Source: Jaapia argillacea MUCL 33604
Lineage: Eukaryota; Basidiomycota; Agaricomycetes; Jaapiales; Jaapiaceae
Length of the DNA: 64,000 nucleotides
Reading direction: 5' to 3'
Assembly: GCA_000697665.1 (NCBI GenBank)
Contig: KL197731.1
Coordinates: 96,921-160,920 of the forward strand
Shown here: positions 34,893 through 46,795 of the stretch, in pieces
Layout: the number at the start of each line of letters is the position of its first letter
Numbering within the stretch: the stretch's first letter is position 1
Program-made: the position numbers and the translations under genes
The notes under the pieces: generated by a model
What the model was told of the DNA's origin: nothing
Seen by the model: only the letters and a program-made list of their open reading frames with translations
Databases searched by the model: none

Positions 34893-36125
34893 ATGGGCTC
34901 CGTCCCGACTGAACCTACCTTGTTCCAACCCGTCCGAGTGGGCAACATAACCCTCTCCCATAGGATCGTGCTCGCTCCCCTCACCCGTTTCCGTGCGAAC
35001 TCTTCGCACGAGCACACCGACATCGCTGTCGAATACTATGGTCAACGAGCGAGCCTACCTGGCAGTCTACTCATCACCGAGGCGACCTTCATATCTGCGA
35101 AGGAAGGTCTATATCCTAATGTGCCGGGGATCTACACAGATAAGCAGGTGGAGGCTTGGAAGAAGGTGAGTATCCTGCCTATCTTTTTGATACCTGCTTC
35201 ATGTTGATGACATGCTCGATATAGATTGTCGAGGCCGTGCACGCCAAAGGCTCGTACATTTACCTTCAACTCTGGGCGCTTGGTCGAGCAGCGTCCATCG
35301 AACAGTTGGAGAAGGAGGGTCTTCCGGATGCCTACGCCTCAGCCTCCGACGTCCAACTTTCGTCCCGAGCGAAACCCCCTCGTCCCCTCACCCTCGATGA
35401 AATCCGTCAATTCATAAAAGACTACGCCACCGCTGCGTCCAACGCGGTCCACAGAGCAGGTTTCGATGGTGTCGAAGTTCATTGTGCAAATGGATACTTG
35501 CCAGACCAGTTCATGCAGGACGTCACAAACAAGAGGACCGATGAATACGGAGGTAGCGTTGCGGCCAGGAGCAAATTCGCATTGGACGTCATCAAAGCCG
35601 TGACAGAAGTGGTAGGAGAGGATCGAGTCGGTTTGCGAATCTCGCCTTGGGGAACGTTCAATGATATGCGGATGTCTACCCCTGAGAAGATCGTGGAGCA
35701 GTTCACCTATTTCCTCACGACTCTCAAAACCACACATCCAAACCTCTCCTACTTGCACGTCGTCGAACCTCGAGCAACCGGGTCGGAGACCGTTGAAAAC
35801 CCACCTGAGGGTGACAATAACGATTTTGTCAGGGCGGTTTGGGCTCCGAAGCCGCTGATTAGCGCTGGAGGGTATACGCGGGAGTTGGCTTTGGAGGTTG
35901 CGGAAACGAAGGGAGATTTGGTTGCTTTCGGGAGGGCGTATATTTCAAATGTGAGTGTTGCACTTTTAACGTTGGTTTGGTTGTGGTTCTGACTTGCTGT
36001 CGTTATAGCCGGATCTGCCGCTCCGTATCATCAAGGATATCCCTTGGACCCCACCTAATCGATCGACATTCTATACGCCTGAGGATCCGAAGGGTTATGT
36101 GGATTATGAGTTTGCGAAGTTATGA
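34893..36125 (+). CDS. Old yellow enzyme, NAD(P)H:flavin oxidoreductase
   Basis: Model: 34893-35165, 35225-35950 and 36009-36125, 371 residues, introns between whole codons. FMN-dependent TIM-barrel ene-reductase. It begins with LFQPVRVGNITLSHRIVLAP, followed by PLTRFRA. YLQLWALGRAA matches the flavin-contacting strand. The active-site block is HCANGYLPDQF, with the His and Asn that bind the substrate carbonyl and the Tyr proton donor all present, followed by RTDEYGGS. GDLVAFGRAYISNPDLP is the phosphate-binding end. The length is normal for fungal members. The natural substrate cannot be read from sequence. It lies alone and divergent from the receptor. Confidence 0.93.
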
Positions 36126-38197
36126 TACACCAAGTGCTGGTGGTTTTAGAGGGGAAAATTGGAGATTTAGGAGATCATAGAGTTGGTTGTCGGACGAACA
36201 CCCAAACACAGGGCCACTGTATTACTTCCAACCTTCTGCGAGCGTGGAACGGGCACCGAAGTGTAACGGAGATGCTGTCTATATGCGACACGTCGACTGC
36301 CACCCTCTGCCACCCTCTGTATCCGCCCTGATCTCAGAAGTTATGCACAACATAGAAGATCTCGGGAATCGGCTGCTGTGCGTGGTGTTAACAGGAAGTA
36401 CTACTGTCAGCTACCTGTAGTGTATTCTGGAAGGTGTATGTAAGGAGTATAAAAAGCACTCAGGATTACTGCTCTAGCACCAACCACCGGTATCTTGTAT
36501 AGCCGATGCACCCATATCCTTTCCGTCCCCACCGTCACACGACAAGGAAATCAAATTTTTTAGCGTTGTAGGGAGACAGAAGAAAGAAGAACGATGAAAG
36601 AGGGTGGTCTCTCCTTGAATGTTATTCCTTGCGAGGTGCTAGCGCACAATAGCCCGAATTTGCGTTCCTATGTCAAAATGACTACCAAGGTTTCGCTGCT
36701 TTGGGGGACATTGTGGGGGAGAATCAGTGTGAGCGGGATGAACGTACATGGAAAAGGCGGTCGTGGTGCAAATACTGGTAAGCCGAGTGGACGGAGGATT
36801 AGCCTCCGAACGAACTAGTCAATTTGACGCAGATGTGAGGCTGAAACTATGTGGCCAACTTCCTTGACATACTATTCTTGTGGTGACAGTTTTCGAGAAG
36901 GTTGATCAGAGCAAAGTGGAGACGAACAGGCTGAGGTCAAAGGGGACAGGTGCTGGCATAAGAATTCATCCGGGTCTTCCGTCTCTAAGAAACGAGGTAC
37001 CAGGAGGTGCATGCGCGGAAGACCGCGGCGGCAACAAGACCTGACGCCCGCCGCCGATCGCAAGAATCCAGAGTGATAGTGGTTATGGGTGGGCGAGAAA
37101 CGTTATCTCAGGAGGCCGGAGATGTTGTCGAATGTTGCTCAGGAGGTGTCCAACTTCCCGAAGATAAGACGCCATTGAATGATTGAGTGTGAATGAGTCC
37201 AGATGTGCTCAACGCGCCTGGGCGCTGACGATAAGTGGAGGAGAGATTGTGTCAGAGTCGCAACCGCCATCATTGCACTGATGGGAGGGCCCAGCCGACG
37301 GTTGGTGTGCGCATCAACGTGCGGAACCCAAAGGTTCCATCCCGCTGGCTCCCCCCGTCGCCACGTTTTTCCTGCATCGGCATCAAAAAATGATCAATGC
37401 GGTGATCGAGCTAATAAGCCGTGATCGGGAGATCACTGACCCAGCAAAAACGCTGACCAAAATACTTTCCCCCAGCGGACGAAAAAAGTGAAAGGGTCAG
37501 GAATTATATCCATGGTCAACCTCCCAATGCCGAGGGGTACTTGCTGTGTCACAATGAAGTCAGGAGGTGCCAGTCGACACCGACGCCAAACCCGCGCATG
37601 ATTCCTTCCTCCAGGACAATGGCTAGTTCCTAAGGTACGACTGCAAACAAGGAGAAGATGACAAATATCCCATGCAACGTGCAAGCGCTTTCGTTGTTCC
37701 TTGCGCACCTGCGAGGTGGTGGTGGAAGTCAAGCCCGGTGTTACGAGTCACAGTGCAAGTCACACTCCTCTGCTTGACCTCCGTCCAGAAGCAAGAGTCG
37801 CCCCAGCTCCCACAACACTCGCACCACCATGTCCTCGTCTTCCTTGTTTTCTTTGCTCCACTTCGTAACCCTCGTTTATCCCTCATACCTCCCGGCACAC
37901 GAGATCAACCGCTTCGGAAGTTGTTATCGGTTTTACCGAGTCCCGAATGGGGGATGAGAGCACCTGGACTGATCTTCCGAAGCGTGATGATCTCCAACTC
38001 AAGGCAAATCAATTTAAAATTTCCACAAGGTACTCATCCGGTGTTTGTCCAAGGAAGATTGGTCGTGGATTCTGTTTGAGATTTATCGGGATGGGCGACA
38101 ACCGTGTTTAATTCCCTTCATTTAATACTTTCTACTCGTACACCCAACAACCCCCCTCCCCCTCCTTCCCCTCGCCGTTGCGCGCGTTTTTGACACC
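36126..38197. other. 2-kb intergenic, no confident gene
   Basis: A TATAAAAAG box at about 36447 (plus) is followed by a 74-codon frame at 36594-36818 without motif. Other frames are motif-less. I cannot support a gene here. Confidence 0.4.
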
Positions 38198-39568
38198 ATG
38201 CGTGACATTGGTCTTGCAGAGGCTCAGGTTCGTTCATTCGTGGTCGCTCTCCCTGTTTAGCGACTCAACCACCCTCGCATTCTAGCTTCTTGCTATCTTC
38301 GTAGAGAGCATTGCCTTTGGTGTGTCCGTTTCTTTCCGCCTCCCAATACCTGCAGGGATGGCTCATCAAGTTCCAAGGCATGTTCGTCGTTCTATACGGC
38401 ATCTCCCTTTGGGTGCTACGGAAGAAGACCCGCACACAGGAGCGGAAGAACCGACTACTGATCATCGTGATCACGATCATGATGATTCTCGCTATTGCGG
38501 TAAGTACCACAACCAAAATATGGCACTGAAATGCGATGTTGATTTGGACCCTCAGCATTTAGCAATTGACCTTGCTCGTTTGTTGGATGGGTTCATCACT
38601 AACGGCGTAACGGCTGACGCGACCGTTGCGTTCTACGCGAATTTATCACACCCTACCGAATACTCCAAGACAGCCATCTATGTCACTCAGACGCTGATAG
38701 GTGATGCCTTTGTGGTGAGTCTTCCGACCAAGGTAGTCTGATTTCCCACGTTAATGAATTCGGTCTAGATATATCGTACTTGGGTTGTGTGGAACCGCAC
38801 TTGGTGGGTTACTGTTATACCCACGTTGCTCCTCGTCGGGAATGCCAGTAAGCCTTCATCCTCGTGGTTCTGTTCGGAAACTTGAAACTGACGTGGCTGA
38901 AACCACCAGTCACCGGTTATGGTTGCTCGTATCAAATGAGCAAAACAGTTCCCGGAGCAAGTGTCTTTATTTCGTCGCTGTCAACCTACATCACCGCGTT
39001 CTTCTGCATGACTTTCGCCACGAACGTGATCTGTACTTGTGAGTTATCCTTCTGTCCGCTAAATTAAATCTGATGAACGTCGGCTGTTGACTAGTAATGA
39101 TTGCTGGCCGGCTAATGATGAGGCAGAAGACCATCGGCAGTCACACCAAACATAGTTTGTGGCCCGTCGTATCGATGGTTGTCGAGTCTGGGGCTATTTA
39201 TTCCGCGGCGCTCATCGCATTCCTCATTGCCTATTTGGTCAACTCAAATGGCCAGTACCCCGCTCTCGATATCGTAAGTCTCTCTTACCTACCGCCACCT
39301 GACATCTCAAACTCATTGCAACTTTCAATACGATTCATAGATTCAACCCCTCATTGGGGTTACATTCAGTCTCATTCTTGTACGAGTCGGTCTTGGCCTC
39401 AGCTCAGGTGTTTCGGATCCAACCGCACCGACGAGACACGGGGAAGGGAGTCAGTTTCCAATGGGACCGTTATCCATCAATGTTTCGAGACTGGTCGAGC
39501 AGGACTCGGACCGCGATGAGTTCTCGAAACCTAGCGGAAGTGACAGCTACGACCTGAAGGCCGTGTAA
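38198..39568 (+). CDS. Seven-TM protein of a basidiomycete-expanded family
   Basis: Model of eight exons: 38198-38227, 38286-38319, 38378-38499, 38556-38714, 38769-38847, 38910-39038, 39095-39273 and 39341-39568, 319 residues. It has about seven hydrophobic helices. Typical family words are FVESIAFGMFVVLYGIS, YRTWVVWNRTWWVTVIP, and NAITGYG across a junction. The C-terminus is short, polar and cytoplasmic. These proteins are numerous in mushroom genomes and are of unknown function; a receptor or sensor role is often supposed only from topology. No break is seen. Confidence 0.85.
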
Positions 39569-40115
39569 AGCTATTTCTCCAACATCTTTGTAACACGCTC
39601 CTTCCCTTGCTGTCGATAATGTTATTTTATAGAGTAGATACTTGTCTAAATTATGATGCGCAACAATCCGCTAAGTATGGGAAGGTTGATGACGTCGACA
39701 GCCACGTGGTTCTGGGTCAGTCACAATGGCTCGGACTCTCGGAGTAACCATGCAGCACCCACAGCGTTCGTTCATCTTGGCTTTGTGTTCCGCTGCGATG
39801 ATTGTTCCATCTCAGGGCAGCGGGGTACAGTTGTACAGCCCTTAGCCTCAGTTTGGCTAGTAGCAAGACTGAATGACGGGCTTGGCATTGCTAGACAGGT
39901 CTCGACGTGCCCCTCGCACTTAGAGAGGCGACTCCCTGCATGGACGATAGATCCTGGACCTATTGCTAGCTGCCCCGGGCAGTTCTTACTACAAACAAGA
40001 TATTTTGATCAGAACTGGACTCACAATGGGCACGCCCTTGGGCGTTTTAACCTGAATGCAACTGAAGGAATGAAATCTCGAAGGTTTCCGCTCTCCAAGT
40101 TCTTCTCCCTCTATC
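39569..40115. other. Upstream region of the MACPF-like gene
   Basis: Intergenic between two plus-strand genes. The open frame at 39653-40153 runs through it but is in another frame from the downstream start and has no motif. Confidence 0.45.
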
Positions 40116-42297
40116 ATGTCATTGCTGCTCTCATTTCCTGCACCATTCGATGATCTCGAAATGGTGAGTGATCAAAATATACCTTTCCCGCTCATCCATG
40201 CGCCTAATTTCTGACATCAAACTAGATAACACGTTCTCGCCTCCTGCATGGGATCCTCCTCCAACAAACGCACGTTCTTACGTTCTCCCCCAGACACACT
40301 GCACAGTTGAGCGAAAACGATGCACCGACTGTGACTTTGCTGCAAGAGGAAGATATCTACGATGACTCTGTCGACACATCGTTCCACAATTCGCTACTGA
40401 CCAGAGGATTCGTCAATGCGGCGGCCACGGCTTGCCTTCCGTATCTGATGTCGCTTGGTTTAGGATGGAGCAGAGGGTGGTATGACGGTACATCTGTGGC
40501 TGCCTCTTCTCACTTCGCCACCGCTCGTTGTGTTTATCGGCGGGTTGAGGTGCAAGTGAATAAGGGTATCTTGCAACCCGACCCAGACTTCGTCAAGGAC
40601 ATTAACCATGCTCTCCTGCACTCTGACTCGGGGGAGCCCCCGTCTAGAGCTGAACGCTTGCGAGAGGTTCTTCGAGAATGGGGTCAAATCGTTCCTACCG
40701 ACGTAGTCTTAGGTTGTAGTCTCACGACCTCAGCCCACCTGGCGTCAACAGATCATAGTAAGTCTCCGCTTCATATCTGGTCAAAGCAATGATTCATGGC
40801 ATCGTCAGGTCATACTTCAGAGTCTATCAATAGATTCGAGGCTGGGTTTGGTTTCGCGCTCGCTCAAGTTGGGGCATCGACCGATTTTACCTATACAACT
40901 TCATCTGGTGCAGGTGGCAGCTATCAGGCGAAGGAGAAGTCGATCAGGGTACATGTTGTGGCACGTCATCATTCGCGTCAGGTTGCACCTGTTCGTTCAT
41001 CGAATCCATCTAGGGCGGTAGGACTTCGTACATCGGTTCCGATCAGGCGCGCAGGTGGCATGAGACTGTTGATGAATCTGGCACATGGTGAACTGTTTCC
41101 TTTCGAATTGAGAGGACTACTTATTGAACTTTCTTCAGGGGTATTGTTGAGATTAAGGACTTCATGCCCAGTCTGGACCTGTTGAAGACATCGAATTTCC
41201 GCTCATATCATGAAGCTTTGTCTCTTCTCACTTCACCCTCGCCACCTATTTACTGCGTACCTGGTCGAATTTCAACCTGGTAGGGAAATTCATCTCCTCC
41301 ATGACAAGCACTATGTGATGCTTTCCCCTCGAAACAGGTGCTATCGTGACAAGGACCTGTTTCACAATACTGGTCACCTTGAGGATTGGCTAGACGTCCG
41401 ATTTAGCCTCTCCTCCCCATTTTCATTGTCGTGTTGGGTCCTGTCTGGGGACCGAAGACATGCTTCAACATTTCTCAGCATTGAAAGCCCTGAGTGGAAA
41501 TGGAGTCTTGTGGCACTCTCCGTGGGCAACGGCCAAAGCTACTTTACGGGCAAAATCCAGCATGGTGGCAATAATGTGACGGACGAGATCTTGGTGCATG
41601 CTACCAGAATGCCGATTGTAGTCAACACTTGGTATAATGTTGCGCTAGTTCGGGAGATGGAGAGGCTACGGATTTATGTTAATGGAACAGAACATGACTC
41701 TGCTCCCATTCCTTGGGAATCCGCAGCCGTTTCGGCAATAAGGGTACAGTAGCGTTGTTTCCTCAATTCCAACCGACTGATAACTACCTCCCTGATTAGC
41801 CTCGCTTATGTTTGGGTACCGGGGCTACTGAAGATCGGCGAAGCGGACAATGGGATGGTCAAATGCAAGATACTCGAGTCTGGGATCGTGCACTATCGGG
41901 GGTACGTGGTTTCTAGTTGGGTTGCACGCGAACTGAAGGTCCGCCGTCATCGCACCATGTACAGGATGAAGTGAAGAGGCTCTGCGGCAATCGCCCTCCC
42001 GATGGCGGCCACAGAGCTGGTCGAAGGAATATTGACGAGGGGGAGACCAATGCCGCTCGTCGCCTGTCTATATCTCAGCCCGTCTCCCCCGCACCTCACA
42101 TCTTCCAAACGAGGCGTCGGTCGAGATCACAGTCAGAAGATCCCCCCGCCATCTATCTCTCCCCCTTAACTCCCGTCCCTGGCTGGTCGAGGTTGCAAAG
42201 TCCACCTGAACTGGTGTCTCCATCGACCACGATTGCTGAGAGTCCGACCTCTTTCAGTTCTCCCTCTCCTCCCTCTTTCTCATCTACTCTTTCTTGA
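40116..42297 (+). CDS. MACPF-like domain protein with C-terminal LamG-like domain
   Basis: Model of eight exons: 40116-40163, 40226-40757, 40809-40948, 41014-41087, 41139-41256, 41309-41743, 41800-41901 and 41965-42297, about 593 residues. Residues about 80-390 look like a fungal MACPF-type fold. A gating-helix-like stretch LREVLREWGQIVPTDVVLGC is followed by a beta-strand segment and then GGRTSYIGSD..W..TV....W, a pattern at the end of such domains. Residues about 400-480 onward look like a laminin-G/concanavalin-like jelly roll (FSLSCWV, NTWYNVALVREMERLRIYVNG, then GQWDGQMQDTRVWDRAL). A disordered Pro/Ser tail ends the protein. No signal peptide is seen. Pore formation is known for some MACPF proteins but cannot be claimed here. 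The middle junctions are the least certain. Confidence 0.6.
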
Positions 42298-43480
42298 TTC
42301 TTCGTGGACGGATTGTGGTTGGATGACCCTGACAGATTCCCTGACTTACCAGCATCAGAACACTGTGGTTTCTTGGTCGTATAATGTGACGGACATCTCT
42401 ACTCTGAGTCTGTTGTAACCACATAATGTGGTCTAGTGTTATGGTCATACTACTTATGCCCCCTCGCTGTGGCTTCCTGGGATATGTACGAGAATTCCTT
42501 GTAAGTTGACACGGAGCTCTGGTAGACAACGAAAGTTTCACGTACATACTTCTGCCTCGCCGATATGTCTTTTGATACCGTCGTCATGCCAATTCGCAGT
42601 GAGCGCTGGAGCCGTAACAGTTCAAGTCGGTCGAATCGACGAGCATGCACATTGCCGGTTCAGATCCACTGGTTTATCAAGACATCATGATGATGCTGTT
42701 GAATGTGGACCGTGACGCGCTTTCCCACCGCCTTTTCGCCCCATCAACCGACGACCAACTTCAAGTTGTTCTAAGTGCCTCTTCGCTGGCTTCGCAGCCG
42801 TGGACCGACACTGGTTTATTTACATTTTACATCGAATCACCATTGTCTCGTAATCCTTTCAGATTCTCTGGGCTCTTTGTTTTGTCACTGCGATGTTGGG
42901 GATGAAGTTAGGTCCATACCATCTAGCTACATGCCATCCACTCCATGTGTTCGTTCATCTGACACCCACGTTCCTGCGGGCACTCGCAGAATGCTCTCAC
43001 AAGACCGAACTTTCTATTCGAGTGCCCTCTTCCCTTCGACCATCCCTGTCATGCGCCCCTTATCATTCTTCTGGCTGGATGCGGTATCTTGCTTCTCAGG
43101 TACATTGACCACCAAGAAAGGTGTCACCATCGCAGACCATAAAGTTGCCAACTTGAAGAACTACCCGCCGACTTTCAGCGAATCTGCTAAGGGACCATAC
43201 TTCTTTCACACACCCAGCTCGAAAGGATTCGGCCATGCACTCGCTCGCTGCATGTTTATCCATCTTTTGCAAGGATTTGCGTCACGGTATCGACGATGGT
43301 GGCATTGGGACCATCAAGGGCTATATTTGTAAATGGCCCCACCACAGCTTTCGGGATCTGTGGCCTTACCACTTGCGCGAGTGCATTGATTCTCTGCGTT
43401 GCCGGGAGGACTTCCAGAGATAAAACCCAGCTCGATCCCAAGTACACTTGTTAGCCTCACTTTGGATACTGTCTCTTGCG
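42298..43480. other. Upstream region of P450-1 with duplicated block
   Basis: Positions 42890-43110 match 46255-46470 upstream of P450-2. Scattered coding-like scraps occur (around 42380 and 42600), but I cannot assemble a gene. A TATA-like GATAAAA lies at about 43419. Confidence 0.45.
42890..43110 (+). repeat. Duplicated 5' flank of P450-1
   Basis: Similar in sequence and orientation to 46255-46470. Shared words include CACCCACGTTCCT/ACGCCCACGTTCCT, GCAGAATGCTCTCACAA and ATCCCTGTCATGCGCC. With the gene and its 3' flank this makes a tandem duplication unit of roughly 3.3 kb. Confidence 0.75.
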
Positions 43481-45700
43481 ATGCTCCCGTCCGATCCCGT
43501 CTCGTTGACCTGTATCAGTCTTCTGGCGTACACCACCTACCTTTTATTCACCAAAAGGCCCCGAAATCGTTTCCCTCTTCCTCCTGGTCCCCCCGGCCTG
43601 CCCTTGATAGGCAATCTGTTGAATGCTCCAAAGGACTACATGTGGTTGAAGTTCGAAGAATATTGTAAGAAGTATGGTACGTGATGTTTTCATCCGCTCT
43701 CTGTCACTTACTGACTCGGATATCCTGTTTCCCTGCTACAGGAGATGTGGTTTCTCTCCGGGTGTTGGGCAAGACCATCATCATAGTCGGCTCTGCTGAA
43801 GCAGCTGCCGAGTTACTTGAAAAGAGATCCTCTATCTACTCTGATCGAGTGACGTTGCCGATGGTCACTGAACTGTGAGGCCTTCCTCGCAGAACCTGTG
43901 ATTCCACCATCTGATTATATATCAGGGTAGGATGGGGTTGCATCATTTCTCTTATGCGGTATGGTTCTCAGTGGCGGGAACACAGAAGGGTCTTCCATCA
44001 ACACTTCAACCAACTGGCAGTCGGTAAATATCAGGGAATCCAGACCAGGGAATCGTGACTCCTCCTCGGCAGACTATTAGAAAAACCGGAAGATTTCTCC
44101 GACCATATTCGCTTGTATGTCTACCGTCTCTTTCTTATGTTCTCGCTGTGAAATTTCTTCTCAGGGCTCTTACTGCCACAATCATGGACATCGCCTATGG
44201 GATCAAAGTAGTGGACAAAAATGATAGATTTGTAGCAATGGCGGAAGAGGCGGTCGAGAGCTTTGCTGCTGCCGGTGTCCCTGGCGCCTTTCTGGTGGAC
44301 TTCATTCCTATACATGGGTTGACTTAGTTCTTGCTCTCCTCAAACGCTGAAGTGTCTCGGGCTGAGGATGTCTCAGTAAAGTATGTTCCTGCGTGGCTTC
44401 CTGGGGCGGGGTTCAAGAGGAAAGCAGCACGATGGAGGCTTTTCAGGGACAGATTTATCAACGAACCTTTCGACGCCGTAAAGGAAGCCTTGGTGCGGTA
44501 TCATTGTTCTGCGTCCCGAGGCTCCAACTGAGTACTATCCCAGAATGAAGGTTCCGTGAAGTGACCATCGATGGCGAGCATCCTGTTGCAAAGTCTACCC
44601 GAAGAAAATGCGGAAGGGGTAGAACCCCGCGCAAGAACCGTCACTGCCGTGGCGTATGCTGGTAAGTCAGTGAAATTGTGATCTGTATCATCTGAGCCTC
44701 TCTCTGAAGGTGGTGCCGATACTGTGAGTGTTCTCGTCAATGTGAAGGTTGAGAGATGTACTCACGGATGTCTCCAAGACTGCTGCAGCCGTCCGCGTCC
44801 TGTTTCTTGCCTTGGTCACCTACCCAGATGTTCGGGAGCGTGCGCAAGCGGAGTTAGACACCGTCATTGGGAACTCGCGTCTACCGAATTTCTCTGATCG
44901 AGAGCAACTCCCATACATCAATGCATTAATCAAAGAGACATTACGTTGGCTACCTATCGGGCCCCTCGGTTGGTGTTTTCATCCAGTATTCTCTCCTCTC
45001 AACTGGCCTCATGATTTGAACAGCTGTCCCACATGCTTCCACTGAAGGCGACTCGTACAAAGGATATTTCATTCCTAAAGGCTCCATCGTTTTCGGAAAT
45101 GCTTGGTGCGGGAATGTGCCAAAGATTAGTCAATGGCTATGTCGTTGACTCGTTTCTCTTTGCGTTGTCAGGTCAATCCTTCACGATCCTGTTGCCTATC
45201 CTGAACCCGATAAGTTCAAACCGGAGAGGTTCTTGAAAGACGGCAAGTTGAACCCAGAAGTTAGGGATCCAAAGGTCGCGGCGTTTGGTTTTGGTCGCCG
45301 GTGAGCCTTGCCACCGGATTTATTCCACAACATAGCTTGAAGTAACGGGCCAGGATTTGCCCCGGAATGCATCTCAGTGACAATTCCATTTACAGCATCG
45401 CCTCGTCACTGCTCTCCGTCTTCGATGTCGGGCCACCTCTCAATGAACGAGACGAACCAGTCTCGATCACACCTCAAATGACTCCGGGAGTTATATCGTG
45501 AGATTTGCCTTACTCTCTTCCTTCTTTCTCGACTCAATAAATGACCTATCAAATTTGCTTTTTTCCCTCACCATGATCCACGAACACAATCCGCAATCCC
45601 AAGGTCCCCGAGACCCTTCAAATGCACCATCAAGCCCCGGTCGAAAGCCGCTGAAGCAGTTGTCCGTGAAACACACATGGACGAACTCCTCGTTGGCTAG
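43481..45700 (+). pseudogene. Cytochrome P450 pseudogene (P450-1)
   Basis: Same exon plan as P450-2. It starts with a membrane anchor and the hinge FPLPPGPPGLPLIGNLL, keeps I-helix GGADT, K-helix ETLRW and heme loop FGFGRR/ICPG, and would end MDELLVG (stop 45698). It is broken in at least three places. TGA at 44056 replaces the CGA/CGC Arg codon of the paralogues. A second in-frame TGA lies at 44562. The splice donor that is GTGAGT in P450-2 reads ATGGGT near 44313. The final 30-codon exon lies past an intron whose GTGAGA donor overlaps an apparent stop at 45499. Otherwise the copy is well preserved, so inactivation is probably recent. Confidence 0.85.
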
Positions 45701-46795
45701 CCGAGCTTGTTGCCACTGGCCATCACGCCTGTACCATCATTAATATTGTGATGTTTCACCTCTGGTTGCTGAGGGCATGTATTCCTGTTCAGCGTTCATC
45801 GTTCATACTTATCCCCCCTTCGTCTTGATGTCGGATCTAAATTTCATACTCCCGAAAGTTAGAGATGGAGGGCTATTGTGGGATCTGATCCGATCATAGT
45901 TCGAATAGTAGGAAATTGATCTCGTCCCCCTCCATTAAATCAGATAGCCATCCAGTGGTCGCCATTAACTACTACGGATGCTGACTCTACTTGCCGCGTC
46001 AAACAGTTCTTGGGACTGAAATAGTGGAGTTCGAGTCTTGTCCCTGACGCCAACTGGAGCTGAGCGTGGGGCTGCTGGGACTCTAATGCATACCCAGTGA
46101 AAGGTCGGACTGTATCTTGCCAACAAAGACGAGCTGAATCGAGCCGGAATAGTTGAGAGGTAGCTCGAGGAGAACCAGTGAATGGTCGGCCGGTTTGCCC
46201 ACGTGATCCGTGTGGTTGTGGCTGGGTACTTATTTCGCGATCCTTGCGATTTGTCACTGCGGCGTTAGGGATGAAGTTGGGCGCATATAATTGCTCCATG
46301 CCATCTCTCTATGCCGTCCAGCTGACGCCCACGTTCCTACGGGCGCTTGCAGAATGCTCTCACAATAGCCTAACTTTTGGATTCGAGAGCCCTTTCCCCT
46401 TGAGCTATCCCTGTCATGCGCCTCTTATCGTGCTTCCGACTGGTTGTGGTATCTTGAATTCTCAGGTGCAGTTGCCCGCCACGATAGCGGTCAATGTCGC
46501 AAATCATGTCACCATGAACTGTACGTCGAATTTTCAGCGAATTTGCTGGCACTACTCCGGGCTCCCTCCTGCGCGTCACCTCGAAACGATCGAAATCCCC
46601 TCGATCACGCTCTCGCACTTCACCAGGACGGATGGGCGCTCAATAACAGGATCATCAAGGGCTATCTTTGTAACCGGCCGCCAGCAGCACTTACCTCTTT
46701 GGTTCTGAGCGTGTGTTGCGGGAAGGTTCGAGAGATAAAAGCCTGCTCAATCGTGCATATCCTCAGTGACTTGAATCTCGTCACTCTATCTTACA
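45701..46795. other. Between P450-1 and P450-2
   Basis: The left part is the 3' flank of P450-1. The right part (46255-46470) is the duplicated 5' flank. AGATAAAAG at about 46732 is a TATA-like element at the same place as in P450-1. Confidence 0.5.
46255..46470 (+). repeat. Duplicated 5' flank of P450-2
   Basis: Counterpart of 42890-43110; see there. The minus-strand copy P450-3 does not show this block clearly upstream. Confidence 0.75.
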
